From Selenomonas sp. (lineage in GTDB: Bacteria > Bacillota_C > Negativicutes > Selenomonadales > Selenomonadaceae), in contig NZ_JAILPX010000125.1 of assembly GCF_024699275.1 (NCBI RefSeq), forward strand, positions 1-23,026: DNA of 23,026 bases, read 5' to 3'. A program made the position numbers and the translations under genes. Shown piece after piece: positions 8,011-16,029 of this stretch. Numbering within the stretch: the first letter of the stretch is position 1; each line of letters starts with the position of its first letter. The notes beneath the pieces were generated by a model, which was given only the letters and a program-made list of their open reading frames with translations, was not told where the DNA came from and did not search any database.

Positions 8011-9948
8011 TTATTGCAGCATTTCCTCCAACTCTTCCGGACTAACCAGCTTAGTGCCCACTTCCCGGGCCTTGACTGCCTTGGCACTGGTGCTGTGTAC
8101 ATCCTGAATCACCAGATAGTCTGTCCTGCTGGTAACGGATTTTCCCTCTTTTCCCCCTGCCTTTTCGATCAGTTCTACATAATAACTGCGGGGCTGAGCC
8201 ATCTTGCCGGTAAGCACAAAGATTTTTCCGGAGAACCCGCCCTCTGGAACTTCCTGCTTTTCATAGGGGGCAATGGTCACATGACGTTCCAGGGCATTGA
8301 CGGCCAGCGCAAACCGGTTCGAGGCCACCAGCGCTGCCGTCTTAGGACCAATACCATTGATTTGCTGCAGCATTTCCTCCGGAGCCTTCACAGCTGCCAT
8401 CTCCTTGAACAGCTTTTCCAGGCTGCCGAATTCATCGGCCAAAATCTTGCCCACATCACTGCCGATTCCCGGCAGGCACAGAGCTTTGATAAACCGGGGC
8501 AATTCCACATTTTGACGGGCCGCCTGAATGTTGTTATAGAGCTTTTCCGCCGATTTCTCCGCAAAGCCCTCAAGTGTGGCCAGCATTTCTATGGTAAAAG
8601 TAAACATGATGGTATAGGTGGGCTTTACCGCCGCATACTGCTTCTTCCAATAAGCCACCATCTTCCGAGCCGTTTCAATGGAAAGACCTTCAATATTCAG
8701 CACTTCTCTGCCACCGGCAAAGGCAATATCCTGCGCAATGCGTTCATCACAGGCAGGATTGTTGCAAAACTGCTGCCCATTGACTTCTTCCAGCGGCTCC
8801 CCGCAGGATGGACAAAGTGCCAGCTTGATTTCCCCAGTGCCCGGTTCCAAAACCCGGGTAATCTGGGGAATGATTTCATTGGCCTTATGGATTTCCACTT
8901 TCGCGCCGATTTTGAGGCCCAACTCCTGAATCATGGCCGCATTGTGCAGCGAAGCCCGGGTCACGGTGGCCCCGTCGATTTCCACCGGATCCACGATGGC
9001 CACCGGCGTGGCTTTGCGGCGGCCCATCTGCCAGATTACATCCCGTACAATAGTGACAAATTTCTCGGATAGCGCCTTATAGGCAAAGCCGTTGCGGGGA
9101 TGATGTGCCGTGAAGCCAAACTTTTCCAAACTGTTTTCCTGGCTGCTTTTGATGACGATGCCGTCAACAGGCACGGCCTGTTCCCTCTTTAAGGTCTCGT
9201 AAAAGGTCTCGATTTCCACCAGCGCACTATCCGGTGCCGTCAGCTCCACCATATCCGTAACGGTAAAGACCGTTTCCCGGCTGATGATTTCTCTAGCCTC
9301 CATAGGGGTCACATCCGTCCCCGGCAGTTCATAACAGACATAGCTCAAATAGTTCACAAAGGGACTGCGTTCCTTACGGCGCAGGATTCCCGCCGCCGCA
9401 TTACGCATATTCTTCATGGGTTCGATGCCCTCTGCCACAAGCGCTTCATTCATCCGGACAAAGTTTTCCGGGGTAATATAGACTTCTCCCCGGATGGCAA
9501 AACCGCTGTTATTGACGCCTTTCCCCTCATATCTGCTGATAAAGTTTGGCAGGACTTCGCCAATACGGCCCCCCAAGCCGCGGGTCACAAAGCGGCAGGA
9601 GCCATCATCATTGGGATACGCCACCACCGTTAGTCCGTCAAATTTTGGCTGCATCACCACAGGCCAAAGCTCGGTGACTTTTCTGACCAAATCGCCTTCA
9701 TCATCTACACCCTTAGTCCACTTGCTCAAGGACGTAACCGGGGTAGGATGGGTGAACTTATCAAACTCCCCCGCTGCGGCACCGGGCACATAGTTCAAAT
9801 CCTCGGCACCGTATCTAGCGATGTAATCCCGGCGCAGGGCATCATACTCCTCATCTGCCAGCATCGGGTCATCCAATTCGTAGTATTGACGATCGGCATC
9901 TTTTATAGCCGCTAAATGTTCTTCTCGAGTCAGTTTCTGTGTCACCAT
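8011..9948 (-). CDS. ligA: NAD+-dependent DNA ligase, LigA family (divergent adenylation motifs)
   Basis: Seals nicks in duplex DNA using NAD+. All LigA domains are present in 645 residues. Domain Ia has Y22, D32, Y35 and D36 for NMN binding. The adenylation domain has KFDG (K102), RGEV (E155) and DGIVIK (K267). The OB fold carries SLHNAAMIQELGLKIG. A Cys4 zinc finger has C379, C382, C395 and C400. Helix-hairpin-helix repeats include LPGIGSDVG and INGIGPKTA, and a BRCT domain covers about 571-645. Several usually fixed motifs differ: SLSKW replaces SLDN, QPKFDG replaces ExKxDG, and TRGLGG replaces TRGDGTTGED. pcrA lies 77 bp upstream, the classic Firmicutes pcrA-ligA order. A GAGGGG ribosome site sits unusually close to the ATG. 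Family assignment is firm; whether it is the main replicative ligase is not settled by this window. Confidence 0.9.
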   Translation of the reverse strand: MVTQKLTREEHLAAIKDADRQYYELDDPMLADEEYDALRRDYIARYGAEDLNYVPGAAAGEFDKFTHPTPVTSLSKWTKGVDDEGDLVRKVTELWPVVMQPKFDGLTVVAYPNDDGSCRFVTRGLGGRIGEVLPNFISRYEGKGVNNSGFAIRGEVYITPENFVRMNEALVAEGIEPMKNMRNAAAGILRRKERSPFVNYLSYVCYELPGTDVTPMEAREIISRETVFTVTDMVELTAPDSALVEIETFYETLKREQAVPVDGIVIKSSQENSLEKFGFTAHHPRNGFAYKALSEKFVTIVRDVIWQMGRRKATPVAIVDPVEIDGATVTRASLHNAAMIQELGLKIGAKVEIHKANEIIPQITRVLEPGTGEIKLALCPSCGEPLEEVNGQQFCNNPACDERIAQDIAFAGGREVLNIEGLSIETARKMVAYWKKQYAAVKPTYTIMFTFTIEMLATLEGFAEKSAEKLYNNIQAARQNVELPRFIKALCLPGIGSDVGKILADEFGSLEKLFKEMAAVKAPEEMLQQINGIGPKTAALVASNRFALAVNALERHVTIAPYEKQEVPEGGFSGKIFVLTGKMAQPRSYYVELIEKAGGKEGKSVTSRTDYLVIQDVHSTSAKAVKAREVGTKLVSPEELEEMLQ

Positions 9949-10025
9949 ATTCCCCTCTCGATAGTTATTTTAATATACCGTAAACCTGGCAGTGGCATCC
10001 TTCTATACAAAGAACGCCGCTAACC

Positions 10026-12332
10026 TTAAACCTTACTGATGGGCGCATATTTCTGCATAAGTCCCTTGACCCCCTGTCCTGGAAATGCGATTTTCAGTTC
10101 CACCTCTTCGCCTTCCCCTTTGACGGATACCACGGTACCTACGCCCCATTTCCCATGCCGGGCCTTATCCCCCACCTTCCATTGTACCGAAGTATCGGGA
10201 CGGATAACCCCGCTCTTAGGCTGAACATTGACGGTCTTTTTCTGCATGCCATTGAGCACTTCCCAGGCAGATTTTGCCTTGTCGGTGAAACCGGCACCAT
10301 TACCCATCTGACTGGCTGCTGGGCGGAATGTCATGGTGCCATTGCGTTGCTGGGCACCATAATGGTTGGCATTGGCAAAGCCATAGGCGTTGACCCGGGG
10401 CACCAGCCGCTCTGTATAGTCCTCCGGAATCTCTCCCAGAAAACGGGAGGGCGTAGAGGCACTTGTCTTACCGTAAATTGTGCGCTGATGGGCGCAGGTC
10501 AGATAGAGTTTACGCTGGGCACGGGTAATGCCCACATAACAGGTACGCCGCTCTTCCTCGATTTCATTTTCATCCATCAAGGTACGGGCATGGGGGAAGA
10601 GCCCCTCTTCCATGCCCACCATGAATACCGTGGGGAATTCCAGCCCTTTAGCCGAATGGAGCGTCATCAGGGTAATGCGGTCATCCTCCAGCTCCGCATT
10701 GTCGATATCCGAAACCAGCGACAAGGTGGACAGGAAATTTTCCAATGTAGGATTGTCTTCGATTTTCTGAAAATCCCGGGCCACCCCCACAAATTCCTTG
10801 AGGTTTTCGATGCGGCTTTCATTCTCCGGCTTCTTGTCCGCCTGCAATTCCCGCAGATACCCAGATTCTTCCAGCACCTTTTCAATGAGGTCATCGATAC
10901 GCATATTGCTCTGATAGCCCATAAACTGGAAGATAAAGGTGGAAAAAAGTTCCAGTGGCTTTTTCACCCGGGCAGTAATGCCGGGAATCTGTTCCAACAT
11001 ATCCATATTGGAAATCACATCAAAAAGAGTCAGGCCCTGATTATCGGCAAAATCCGACAGCTTGGCAATGGTGGTATCACCCAACCCGCGTTTGGGTACG
11101 TTGATGATGCGCAGCAGACTCACCGTATCCAAAGGATTATAGATTACCCGCAAATAAGCCAGGATATCCTTGATTTCCTTGCGATCGTAAAACTTGAGGC
11201 CGCCCACCATGGTATAGGGAATCCCCCGGCGCATGAAGGTTTCCTCCACCACTCGGGACTGGGCGTTGGTACGGTAGAGTACCGCCATATCCCCATAAGA
11301 TGCGTTGAAGATGGTCTTCTGCTTCATCACCGTGGTGGCGATAAATTCCGCCTCGTCCCGTTCATCCCGGGCTTCGTAAATGGTGAGTTTTTCCCCGGTG
11401 GCGTTTTCCGTCCAAAGTTCCTTCTTCTTGCGGTTGCTGTTGTTCTCGATTACCGCATTGGCTGCTGCCAGAATATTCTTCGTTGAACGGTAGTTCTGCT
11501 CCAATTTGATGGTCCTAGCTTCGGGATAATCCTCCTCAAAGTCCATGATGTTGCGGATATCCGCTCCACGCCAGCCATAGATGGACTGATCCGCATCCCC
11601 GACGACGCAGAGGTTATGGTGTTTAGCCGCCAAAATCTTGGTGAGCTGGTACTGGGCCCCATTGGTATCCTGATACTCGTCTACAAGAATATATTTGAAG
11701 CGATTCTGATACTTCACCCGGATTTCTTCGTGTTCCTCCAACAACAGCACCGATACCATCAACAGGTCATCAAAATCCATGGCATTGTTGGCCCGCAGTT
11801 TCTTGGCATAAAGCGCATAAATTTCCGCCACCTTCTGCTGGAAGAAATTATCCGCATCCCGGGCCACGGCTTTTGGGCCCATAAGTTGGTTTTTGGCATT
11901 GGAAATGGCATTTTGAATGGAACTGGGCGCATACTGCTTAGGGTCCAGATTCAGCTCCTTGAGGCAGTCCTTAATGACCACCTGACTGTCACTGCTATCG
12001 TAAATGACGAAATTGCGCTTATACAGCCCCGTGGCTTCCACTTCCCGCCGCAGGAATTTAGCACAGAAGGAATGAAACGTGGAGAGCCAGACATCCTTAG
12101 CGCCCTCACCAATCAACCGGTCCACACGTTCCCGCATTTCCGTAGCCGCCTTATTGGTAAAGGTAATGGCCAGAATGTTCCAGGGTGCTACCCCTTTTGC
12201 CAGCAGATTGGCCACCTTACAGGTCAGCACCTTGGTCTTGCCGGATCCAGCGCCTGCCATGATGAGTAAGGGACCCTCCGTATGCTCCACCGCCTGTTTC
12301 TGAGCGGGATTCAAGCCTGCAAAAATATCCAA
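10026..12332 (-). CDS. pcrA: ATP-dependent 3'-5' DNA helicase PcrA/UvrD
   Basis: Superfamily 1 helicase used in repair and rolling-circle replication. With the chosen start it has 768 residues, close to other PcrA proteins. Helicase motifs run in order: Walker A GAGSGKT (27-33), TFTNKAATEMRERV, DEYQDTN (218-224), VVGDADQSIYGWRGAD, QNYRS, TLMTLHSAKGLEFPTVF and YVGITRAQ. The last 50 residues (KVGDKARHGKWGVGTVVSV) are the PcrA-type C-terminal Tudor-like domain that contacts RNA polymerase. The start is the TTG at 12332, because GGAGG is 5 nt upstream; a TTG at 12344 would lie upstream of that site. The ppaC terminator precedes it, and ligA follows at 77 bp. Confidence 0.95.
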   Translation of the reverse strand: MDIFAGLNPAQKQAVEHTEGPLLIMAGAGSGKTKVLTCKVANLLAKGVAPWNILAITFTNKAATEMRERVDRLIGEGAKDVWLSTFHSFCAKFLRREVEATGLYKRNFVIYDSSDSQVVIKDCLKELNLDPKQYAPSSIQNAISNAKNQLMGPKAVARDADNFFQQKVAEIYALYAKKLRANNAMDFDDLLMVSVLLLEEHEEIRVKYQNRFKYILVDEYQDTNGAQYQLTKILAAKHHNLCVVGDADQSIYGWRGADIRNIMDFEEDYPEARTIKLEQNYRSTKNILAAANAVIENNSNRKKKELWTENATGEKLTIYEARDERDEAEFIATTVMKQKTIFNASYGDMAVLYRTNAQSRVVEETFMRRGIPYTMVGGLKFYDRKEIKDILAYLRVIYNPLDTVSLLRIINVPKRGLGDTTIAKLSDFADNQGLTLFDVISNMDMLEQIPGITARVKKPLELFSTFIFQFMGYQSNMRIDDLIEKVLEESGYLRELQADKKPENESRIENLKEFVGVARDFQKIEDNPTLENFLSTLSLVSDIDNAELEDDRITLMTLHSAKGLEFPTVFMVGMEEGLFPHARTLMDENEIEEERRTCYVGITRAQRKLYLTCAHQRTIYGKTSASTPSRFLGEIPEDYTERLVPRVNAYGFANANHYGAQQRNGTMTFRPAASQMGNGAGFTDKAKSAWEVLNGMQKKTVNVQPKSGVIRPDTSVQWKVGDKARHGKWGVGTVVSVKGEGEEVELKIAFPGQGVKGLMQKYAPISKV

Positions 12333-12374
12333 AACAACCTCCAAAATCTCTCATATTCCAAACAAAGACAGAAA

Positions 12375-12405
12375 GCCCGCCCCAAACTAACGTGAGGGGC
12401 GGTGC
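12375..12405 (-). terminator. Intrinsic terminator after ppaC
   Basis: CCGCCCC (12377-12383) pairs with GGGGCGG (12396-12402), extended by an outer GC pair with one bulged base. On the minus strand a T-rich tail (CTTTCTGTCTTTG) follows. It separates csrA-ppaC from pcrA. Confidence 0.75.
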
Positions 12406-12431
12406 TTATATGAACCTAAATTGCGCAGCAA

Positions 12432-14078
12432 TTATTTGCTGATGCACTTAACCGCTTCGGAAAGAGGCGGAATAATCTGCTTCTTGCGGCTCATGACGCC
12501 AGGCAGATAGACATGGGTACCGCTGGCATCCTTCTTAAATGCCTCCCCGATAAGGGTCTTGGGCGAACCGGTGAAGAGCAGATAAGTAGCTTCTTCTAAG
12601 ATATCCGTGACCATGACCAGACTCATATCAAAGCCGTCATGCTCACAGATTTTCGTCATGGCCTCAATGAGCTGAGGTTCCAAATCCATGACTTCCTTGG
12701 TGTCCATAACGGAAATCTGGCTGACGATGATGCGATAATCACCAATCTGGAATTCCTTGAGGTCATTCTTGGCGATTTCCGCCGGAGTCATATCGCCGAT
12801 GCCGGAACCAGCCTTGAGCATTTCCATGCCGTAATCGTTGATATCCACGCCGGCGATTTCCGCCAAACGCTGAGCTGTTTTCTTATCGTATTCCGTGCAG
12901 GTTGGGGATTTGAAGAGCACCGTGTCGGAAATGATGGCAGAGAGCAAAAGCCCTGCAATAGAAGCCGGGATATCGATATCCTTCTGCCAGTGCATATTGG
13001 CCACGATGGTTGCAGTGCAACCCACCGGCTCTGCATGGGTGAAAATCGGTTCACTGGTCTGGATTCCCCCCAGACGATGATGGTCCACGATTTCCACGAT
13101 TTTGGCTTCTTCAATGCCTTCCACGGCCTGACCGCGTTCATTGTGGTCCACGAGAATCACCTGTTCCCGTTCCGGGACCATCAGATTATCGCGACTGACT
13201 ACACCCACCAGCTTGCCGTTTTCCACTACCGGATAGTTGCGGAAATTGGTTTCTTCCATAGTACCTTTGATGTCAGAAAGCATATCCAAAGGCTTAAAAC
13301 ATACCGGATTTTCGTGCATAATGCGGCGAATAGGCACGCACTGATTGATCAGGCGGGCCACCGTGTAGGTATCATAGGGCGTAGACAACACGAACATCCC
13401 TTTGGCCTCGGCGGCGTCAATCACATCACCGGAAACCCGGCCATTCCCCGTTACAATCAGGCAGGAAATCCCCTGGTTCACGATGTCGATGAGGGTTTCA
13501 TCATGGCGGTCTCCCACCAGTACCACATCATTTTCATTGATGATGTGTTTAATCATGCTGATGGAACCAGCAGCAATGCGCACATTGCCTTTGATGAAGT
13601 CTCCTTCTTCACCAGAAACCAGGACCTTACTGTCCGTAGCCGCAATCAAATCACGATAGCGCACCCGCATATCTGCCAGGTTCTGCATCCCCAGTTCCTG
13701 GAAATAGCGCTTGGCTAAATCTGAAGCGGTCACGATTCCCACCATCACGCCTTTGCTGTCCGTTACAGGCACAGAGCGCAAATCATGTTCACGCATAACC
13801 TCCCCCAGACGGCGCAGGGTGTCATGCTGACGAACCACAATCTTGCTATCCAGCATCACATCCTTAACCCGGGGATAAAGATCCGTCAGCAGCAACGGCT
13901 TTTCTACCTTAAAATGCTCCAGAGCATATTTGGTTTCGGCATTGATCTTGCCGGCACGAGCAGCCACCACGTTCTCTCCCAGTGCCTGCTTCAAATGCGC
14001 GTAGCCAATCGCTGAACAAATGGAATCCGTATCCGGATTACGATGACCAATCGTATAAATAGGTTTTGCGCTCTTCAT
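12432..14078 (-). CDS. ppaC: Manganese-dependent inorganic pyrophosphatase with CBS and DRTGG regulatory domains
   Basis: Family II (DHH) pyrophosphatase, hydrolysing PPi to phosphate in the cytoplasm. The DHH catalytic domain is split: GHRNPDTDS at 11-19 (H12, D16, D18), then the regulatory insert, then VDHNE at 310-314 and VDHHRLGG at 331-338. The C-terminal DHHA2 domain ends in SRKKQ (530-534). The insert holds CBS1 (about 73-125), a DRTGG domain (about 135-250) and CBS2 (about 250-300), so the 548 residues match the long form. In characterised CBS-PPases AMP and ADP inhibit, and in the DRTGG form diadenosine polyphosphates activate; adenylate control is expected here by family. It lies 16 bp downstream of csrA and is cotranscribed with it. 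The GGAGG site overlaps the end of that gap. Confidence 0.93.
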   Translation of the reverse strand: MKSAKPIYTIGHRNPDTDSICSAIGYAHLKQALGENVVAARAGKINAETKYALEHFKVEKPLLLTDLYPRVKDVMLDSKIVVRQHDTLRRLGEVMREHDLRSVPVTDSKGVMVGIVTASDLAKRYFQELGMQNLADMRVRYRDLIAATDSKVLVSGEEGDFIKGNVRIAAGSISMIKHIINENDVVLVGDRHDETLIDIVNQGISCLIVTGNGRVSGDVIDAAEAKGMFVLSTPYDTYTVARLINQCVPIRRIMHENPVCFKPLDMLSDIKGTMEETNFRNYPVVENGKLVGVVSRDNLMVPEREQVILVDHNERGQAVEGIEEAKIVEIVDHHRLGGIQTSEPIFTHAEPVGCTATIVANMHWQKDIDIPASIAGLLLSAIISDTVLFKSPTCTEYDKKTAQRLAEIAGVDINDYGMEMLKAGSGIGDMTPAEIAKNDLKEFQIGDYRIIVSQISVMDTKEVMDLEPQLIEAMTKICEHDGFDMSLVMVTDILEEATYLLFTGSPKTLIGEAFKKDASGTHVYLPGVMSRKKQIIPPLSEAVKCISK

Positions 14079-14094
14079 AAAGAAAAATTCCTCC

Positions 14095-14355
14095 TCATAT
14101 TAAAGCGGCTTTAGCCGCCTGTTTTTGATAATCCTGTCCTCCCACCTTCATGGCCTTGCCATGGTGGGATTCAATCACAGCCCTCTCCCGGGCGCGGGCA
14201 GAAAACTTCTGCGGGTCTTCCTCCCGCTTAATGGAAATTTCCGGCGGTGCGGTAATGCCAAGCTTGATTTTTCCTGCGCTGACTTTGACGATGTTGACGA
14301 TAATGTTATCGCCGATCATGATTTCTTCCTGAGCTTTGCGTGTAAGTACCAGCAA
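14095..14355 (-). CDS. csrA: Carbon storage regulator CsrA
   Basis: Dimeric RNA-binding protein that blocks translation by binding GGA motifs near ribosome sites. The N-terminal 50 residues are canonical: MLVLTRKAQE, GDNIIVNIV, KIKLGITAP and ISIKREE. L4 and R44, the RNA-contact residues of E. coli CsrA, are conserved. The 86-residue length exceeds the usual 61-75 because of a basic C-terminal tail of about 25 residues. The start codon is TTG at 14355, with GGGGGAG 6 nt upstream; no ATG or GTG in frame fits the conserved N-terminus. It is not beside fliW or flagellin genes as in many Firmicutes, but is first in an operon with ppaC. Its leader contains ACGGA (minus strand, 14378-14374), which suggests autoregulation. 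Confidence 0.93.
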   Translation of the reverse strand: MLVLTRKAQEEIMIGDNIIVNIVKVSAGKIKLGITAPPEISIKREEDPQKFSARARERAVIESHHGKAMKVGGQDYQKQAAKAALI

Positions 14356-14386
14356 ATCCCACTCCCCCTTTATTCCGTCAATGTCA

Positions 14387-14416
14387 ATAATACCACAACT
14401 GACAGGAAAATATCAA
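14387..14416 (-). promoter_or_regulatory. Promoter for csrA-ppaC
   Basis: TTGATA (14416-14411) and TATTAT (14392-14387) are 18 bp apart on the minus strand, with a TGG before the -10 making an extended element. Start of transcription would be near 14380, leaving a leader of about 25 nt. Confidence 0.65.
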
Positions 14417-14449
14417 ACCAAAATCCAGTTTTATCGGGAGAAAACAGCA

Positions 14450-14486
14450 AAGCGGCCCAAAGATATTTTCAATCTCCGGGCCGCTT
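14450..14486 (-). terminator. Intrinsic terminator after ndk
   Basis: AAGCGGCCC (14450-14458) and GGGCCGCTT (14478-14486) form a 9-bp stem with a 19-nt loop, 7 bp after the ndk stop. On the minus strand TGCTGTTTTC follows, a modest U tract. Confidence 0.7.
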
Positions 14487-14493
14487 GATTTTC

Positions 14494-14931
14494 TTATTCC
14501 ATCACTTGATACTTGCCGTCGAGAATTTCCGTTTCATTGAAGAAAATATGAATCTCCCGCTCAGCGCTTTCCGGGCTATCAGAAGCATGTACCGCATTGC
14601 GCCGGCCATTGGTAGCATAGAGCTTGCGAATGGTTCCCGCAGCAGCTTCGGCCGGATTGGTCTTGCCATGGAGCTCGCGGATGCGGCTGATGGCATTTTC
14701 CCCTTCCAGTACCATAGCAATCAAGGGGGCAGATGTCATAAATCCCACCAAATCGCCGTAGTAGGGACGCCCAATATGCTCAGCATAATGGATGGAAGCC
14801 AAGCGCTCATCCATCTTCAACAGCTTCATGGCCACGATGCGGAAGCCCTCTTCCTCATAGCGCTTGATGATATCCCCGCTGTAATGCAAAGCAAAAGCAT
14901 CCGGCTTGATCAGTACCAAAGTTTTTTCCAT
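14494..14931 (-). CDS. ndk: Nucleoside diphosphate kinase (Ndk)
   Basis: Equilibrates nucleoside di- and triphosphates by a phosphohistidine ping-pong mechanism. The 145 residues match the family length. The N-terminus MEKTLVLIKPDAF and the active-site block NAVHASDS, with phospho-acceptor H115, are diagnostic. GRPYYGDLV and the TIRKLYA region complete the nucleotide site. It is the second gene of an operon, 22 bp after the gamma-carbonic-anhydrase-like gene, and ends at an intrinsic terminator. Confidence 0.97.
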   Translation of the reverse strand: MEKTLVLIKPDAFALHYSGDIIKRYEEEGFRIVAMKLLKMDERLASIHYAEHIGRPYYGDLVGFMTSAPLIAMVLEGENAISRIRELHGKTNPAEAAAGTIRKLYATNGRRNAVHASDSPESAEREIHIFFNETEILDGKYQVME

Positions 14932-14953
14932 GTTTCCTCTGTCCCCTTACTAT

Positions 14954-15490
14954 TTATTGTTTATTGTTGAGCCTATCCCACTCAGCCTGATAGCTTTCCG
15001 CCACCGTCCGGTATTTCACCGCCGATGATTTCAACGCCTCAATCTCGTCCTCCCGCAGGGCACGGATAATCTGGGCAGGATTACCATAAACCAAGGAGTT
15101 GGAGGGAATCTTTTTATGCTGGGTCAGCTGGGTACCTGCACCGATGACCACATTATCGCCAATCTCCGTATAGCCCAAAATGATGGAGCCCATGCCAATC
15201 AGACAGTTGCTGCCAATCTTCCGGGCATGCACAACGGCGTTATGCCCCACAATGACATTATCGCCAATCTCCGTAGGCTCATCGGCCATTACATGGACGG
15301 TGCTATTATCCTGAATATTGCAGTTTTTGCCGATGGTAATCTTCTGGAAATCCCCGCGAACCACCGCATTAAACCACAAACTGGTGCCCTCACCGATTTC
15401 CACATCACCTACTACTGTAGCCGAGGGCGCCATTAAAACATCTTTTCCTAAAGTTGGAGTCTTCCCATTATAGTTTAGAATAATGCTCAT
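14954..15490 (-). CDS. Gamma-carbonic anhydrase-like left-handed beta-helix protein
   Basis: The 178 residues are mostly hexapeptide repeats ([LIV]Gxxxx pattern, for example VVGDVEIGEGTSLW and EIGDNVVIG), forming a left-handed beta helix, then a C-terminal alpha helix. The three zinc/iron histidines of gamma-CAs are conserved at H66, H83 and H88, with R45 and D47 in VVRGDF, so metal binding is expected. Members of this family include real carbonic anhydrases and proteins of other or unknown activity, so the reaction is not certain. A CAGGAGG site precedes the ATG, and the gene is first in an operon with ndk. CO2 hydration could serve the carboxylation enzymes nearby, but that is only inference. 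Confidence 0.88.
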   Translation of the reverse strand: MSIILNYNGKTPTLGKDVLMAPSATVVGDVEIGEGTSLWFNAVVRGDFQKITIGKNCNIQDNSTVHVMADEPTEIGDNVIVGHNAVVHARKIGSNCLIGMGSIILGYTEIGDNVVIGAGTQLTQHKKIPSNSLVYGNPAQIIRALREDEIEALKSSAVKYRTVAESYQAEWDRLNNKQ

Positions 15491-15535
15491 CCCTACCGCC
15501 TCCTGGTTTTATTTGGAATAGTATTGCTTTTTCTT

Positions 15536-15564
15536 ATTATAGCGTTTTTTGCGAAATTTAGCAA
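15536..15564 (-). promoter_or_regulatory. Promoter for the gamma-CA-like gene and ndk
   Basis: TTGCTA (15564-15559) and a perfect TATAAT (15541-15536) are 17 bp apart on the minus strand. The start would be near 15529, about 40 nt before the ATG. It lies immediately downstream of the mmd terminator. Confidence 0.8.
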
Positions 15565-15571
15565 CAATACA

Positions 15572-15595
15572 AAAAGAGCACCGCAGTGCTCTTTT
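15572..15595 (-). terminator. Strong terminator ending the methylmalonyl-CoA cluster
   Basis: A 10-bp perfect stem (15572-15581 with 15586-15595) with a 4-nt loop ends in a run of T on the minus strand (GTGCTCTTTTTG). It lies 16 bp after the mmdC stop, so mmdC is the last gene of its transcript. Confidence 0.88.
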
Positions 15596-15610
15596 CGCCT
15601 TTCTATGCAA

Positions 15611-15994
15611 TTAGCCCAAAATTACCAGGGATTCATGCGCTTTAACGCTCTGGCCGGCAGCAACGTTAAAGGTCTTGACTACGCCATCAGCATCCGCAGC
15701 GATTTCGTTCTGCATCTTCATGGCTTCCAGAATCAGCAGGGTGTCACCGGCTTTAACAGCCTGGCCTTCGCTGGCAACCAGCTTCACGATCTTGCCCGGC
15801 ATCGGTGCATCGATGGAATGCTCACCAGCACCAGCGGATACAGCAGCCTTCTTCGGAGCTGCTGGTGCTGCTGGAGCAGCCGGTGCTGCTTTCGGAGCTG
15901 CAGGAGCAGCCTTCGGAGCTGCTACAGCGGATTTTACTTCTTCTACTTCAACTTCATAAGCCGTGCCATTAACGGTGATATTGAATTTTTTCAT
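15611..15994 (-). CDS. mmdC: Biotin carrier protein of methylmalonyl-CoA de/transcarboxylase (MmdC, gamma subunit)
   Basis: Carries carboxybiotin between active sites. The 127 residues have three parts: an N-terminal segment [20 protein letters not shown] typical of these carriers, a flexible Ala/Pro/Lys linker at 22-50, and a biotinyl domain at about 58-127 with the biotinylation motif EAMKM (K93). It is equivalent to MmdC of Veillonella and to the 1.3S subunit of propionibacterial transcarboxylase. GGGGGA precedes the ATG. It is third in the mmdA-mmdE-mmdC series and is followed by a strong terminator, with no beta-subunit gene after it. Biotin attachment is certain by motif; the complex it serves is inferred from the neighbours. 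Confidence 0.93.
   Translation of the reverse strand: MKKFNITVNGTAYEVEVEEVKSAVAAPKAAPAAPKAAPAAPAAPAAPKKAAVSAGAGEHSIDAPMPGKIVKLVASEGQAVKAGDTLLILEAMKMQNEIAADADGVVKTFNVAAGQSVKAHESLVILG
15845..15931 (-). repeat. In-frame Ala/Pro linker repeat inside mmdC
   Basis: The linker codes for repeated KAAPAAP and AAP units (residues 22-50), with near-identical GC-rich DNA copies such as GCAGCCTTCGGAGCTGC appearing more than once. Such tracts can change length by slippage; in the protein they make a flexible swinging arm. Confidence 0.75.
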
Positions 15995-16029
15995 TACTTA
16001 TTCCCCCATCAAAGATTTCAGTCACAAGG

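Noticed and set aside
12333..12344. TTG at 12344 as the pcrA start
   Set aside because: It lies upstream of and touching the GGAGG at 12342-12338, so the ribosome site would be behind it; TTG 12332 has correct spacing and matches the usual PcrA N-terminus.
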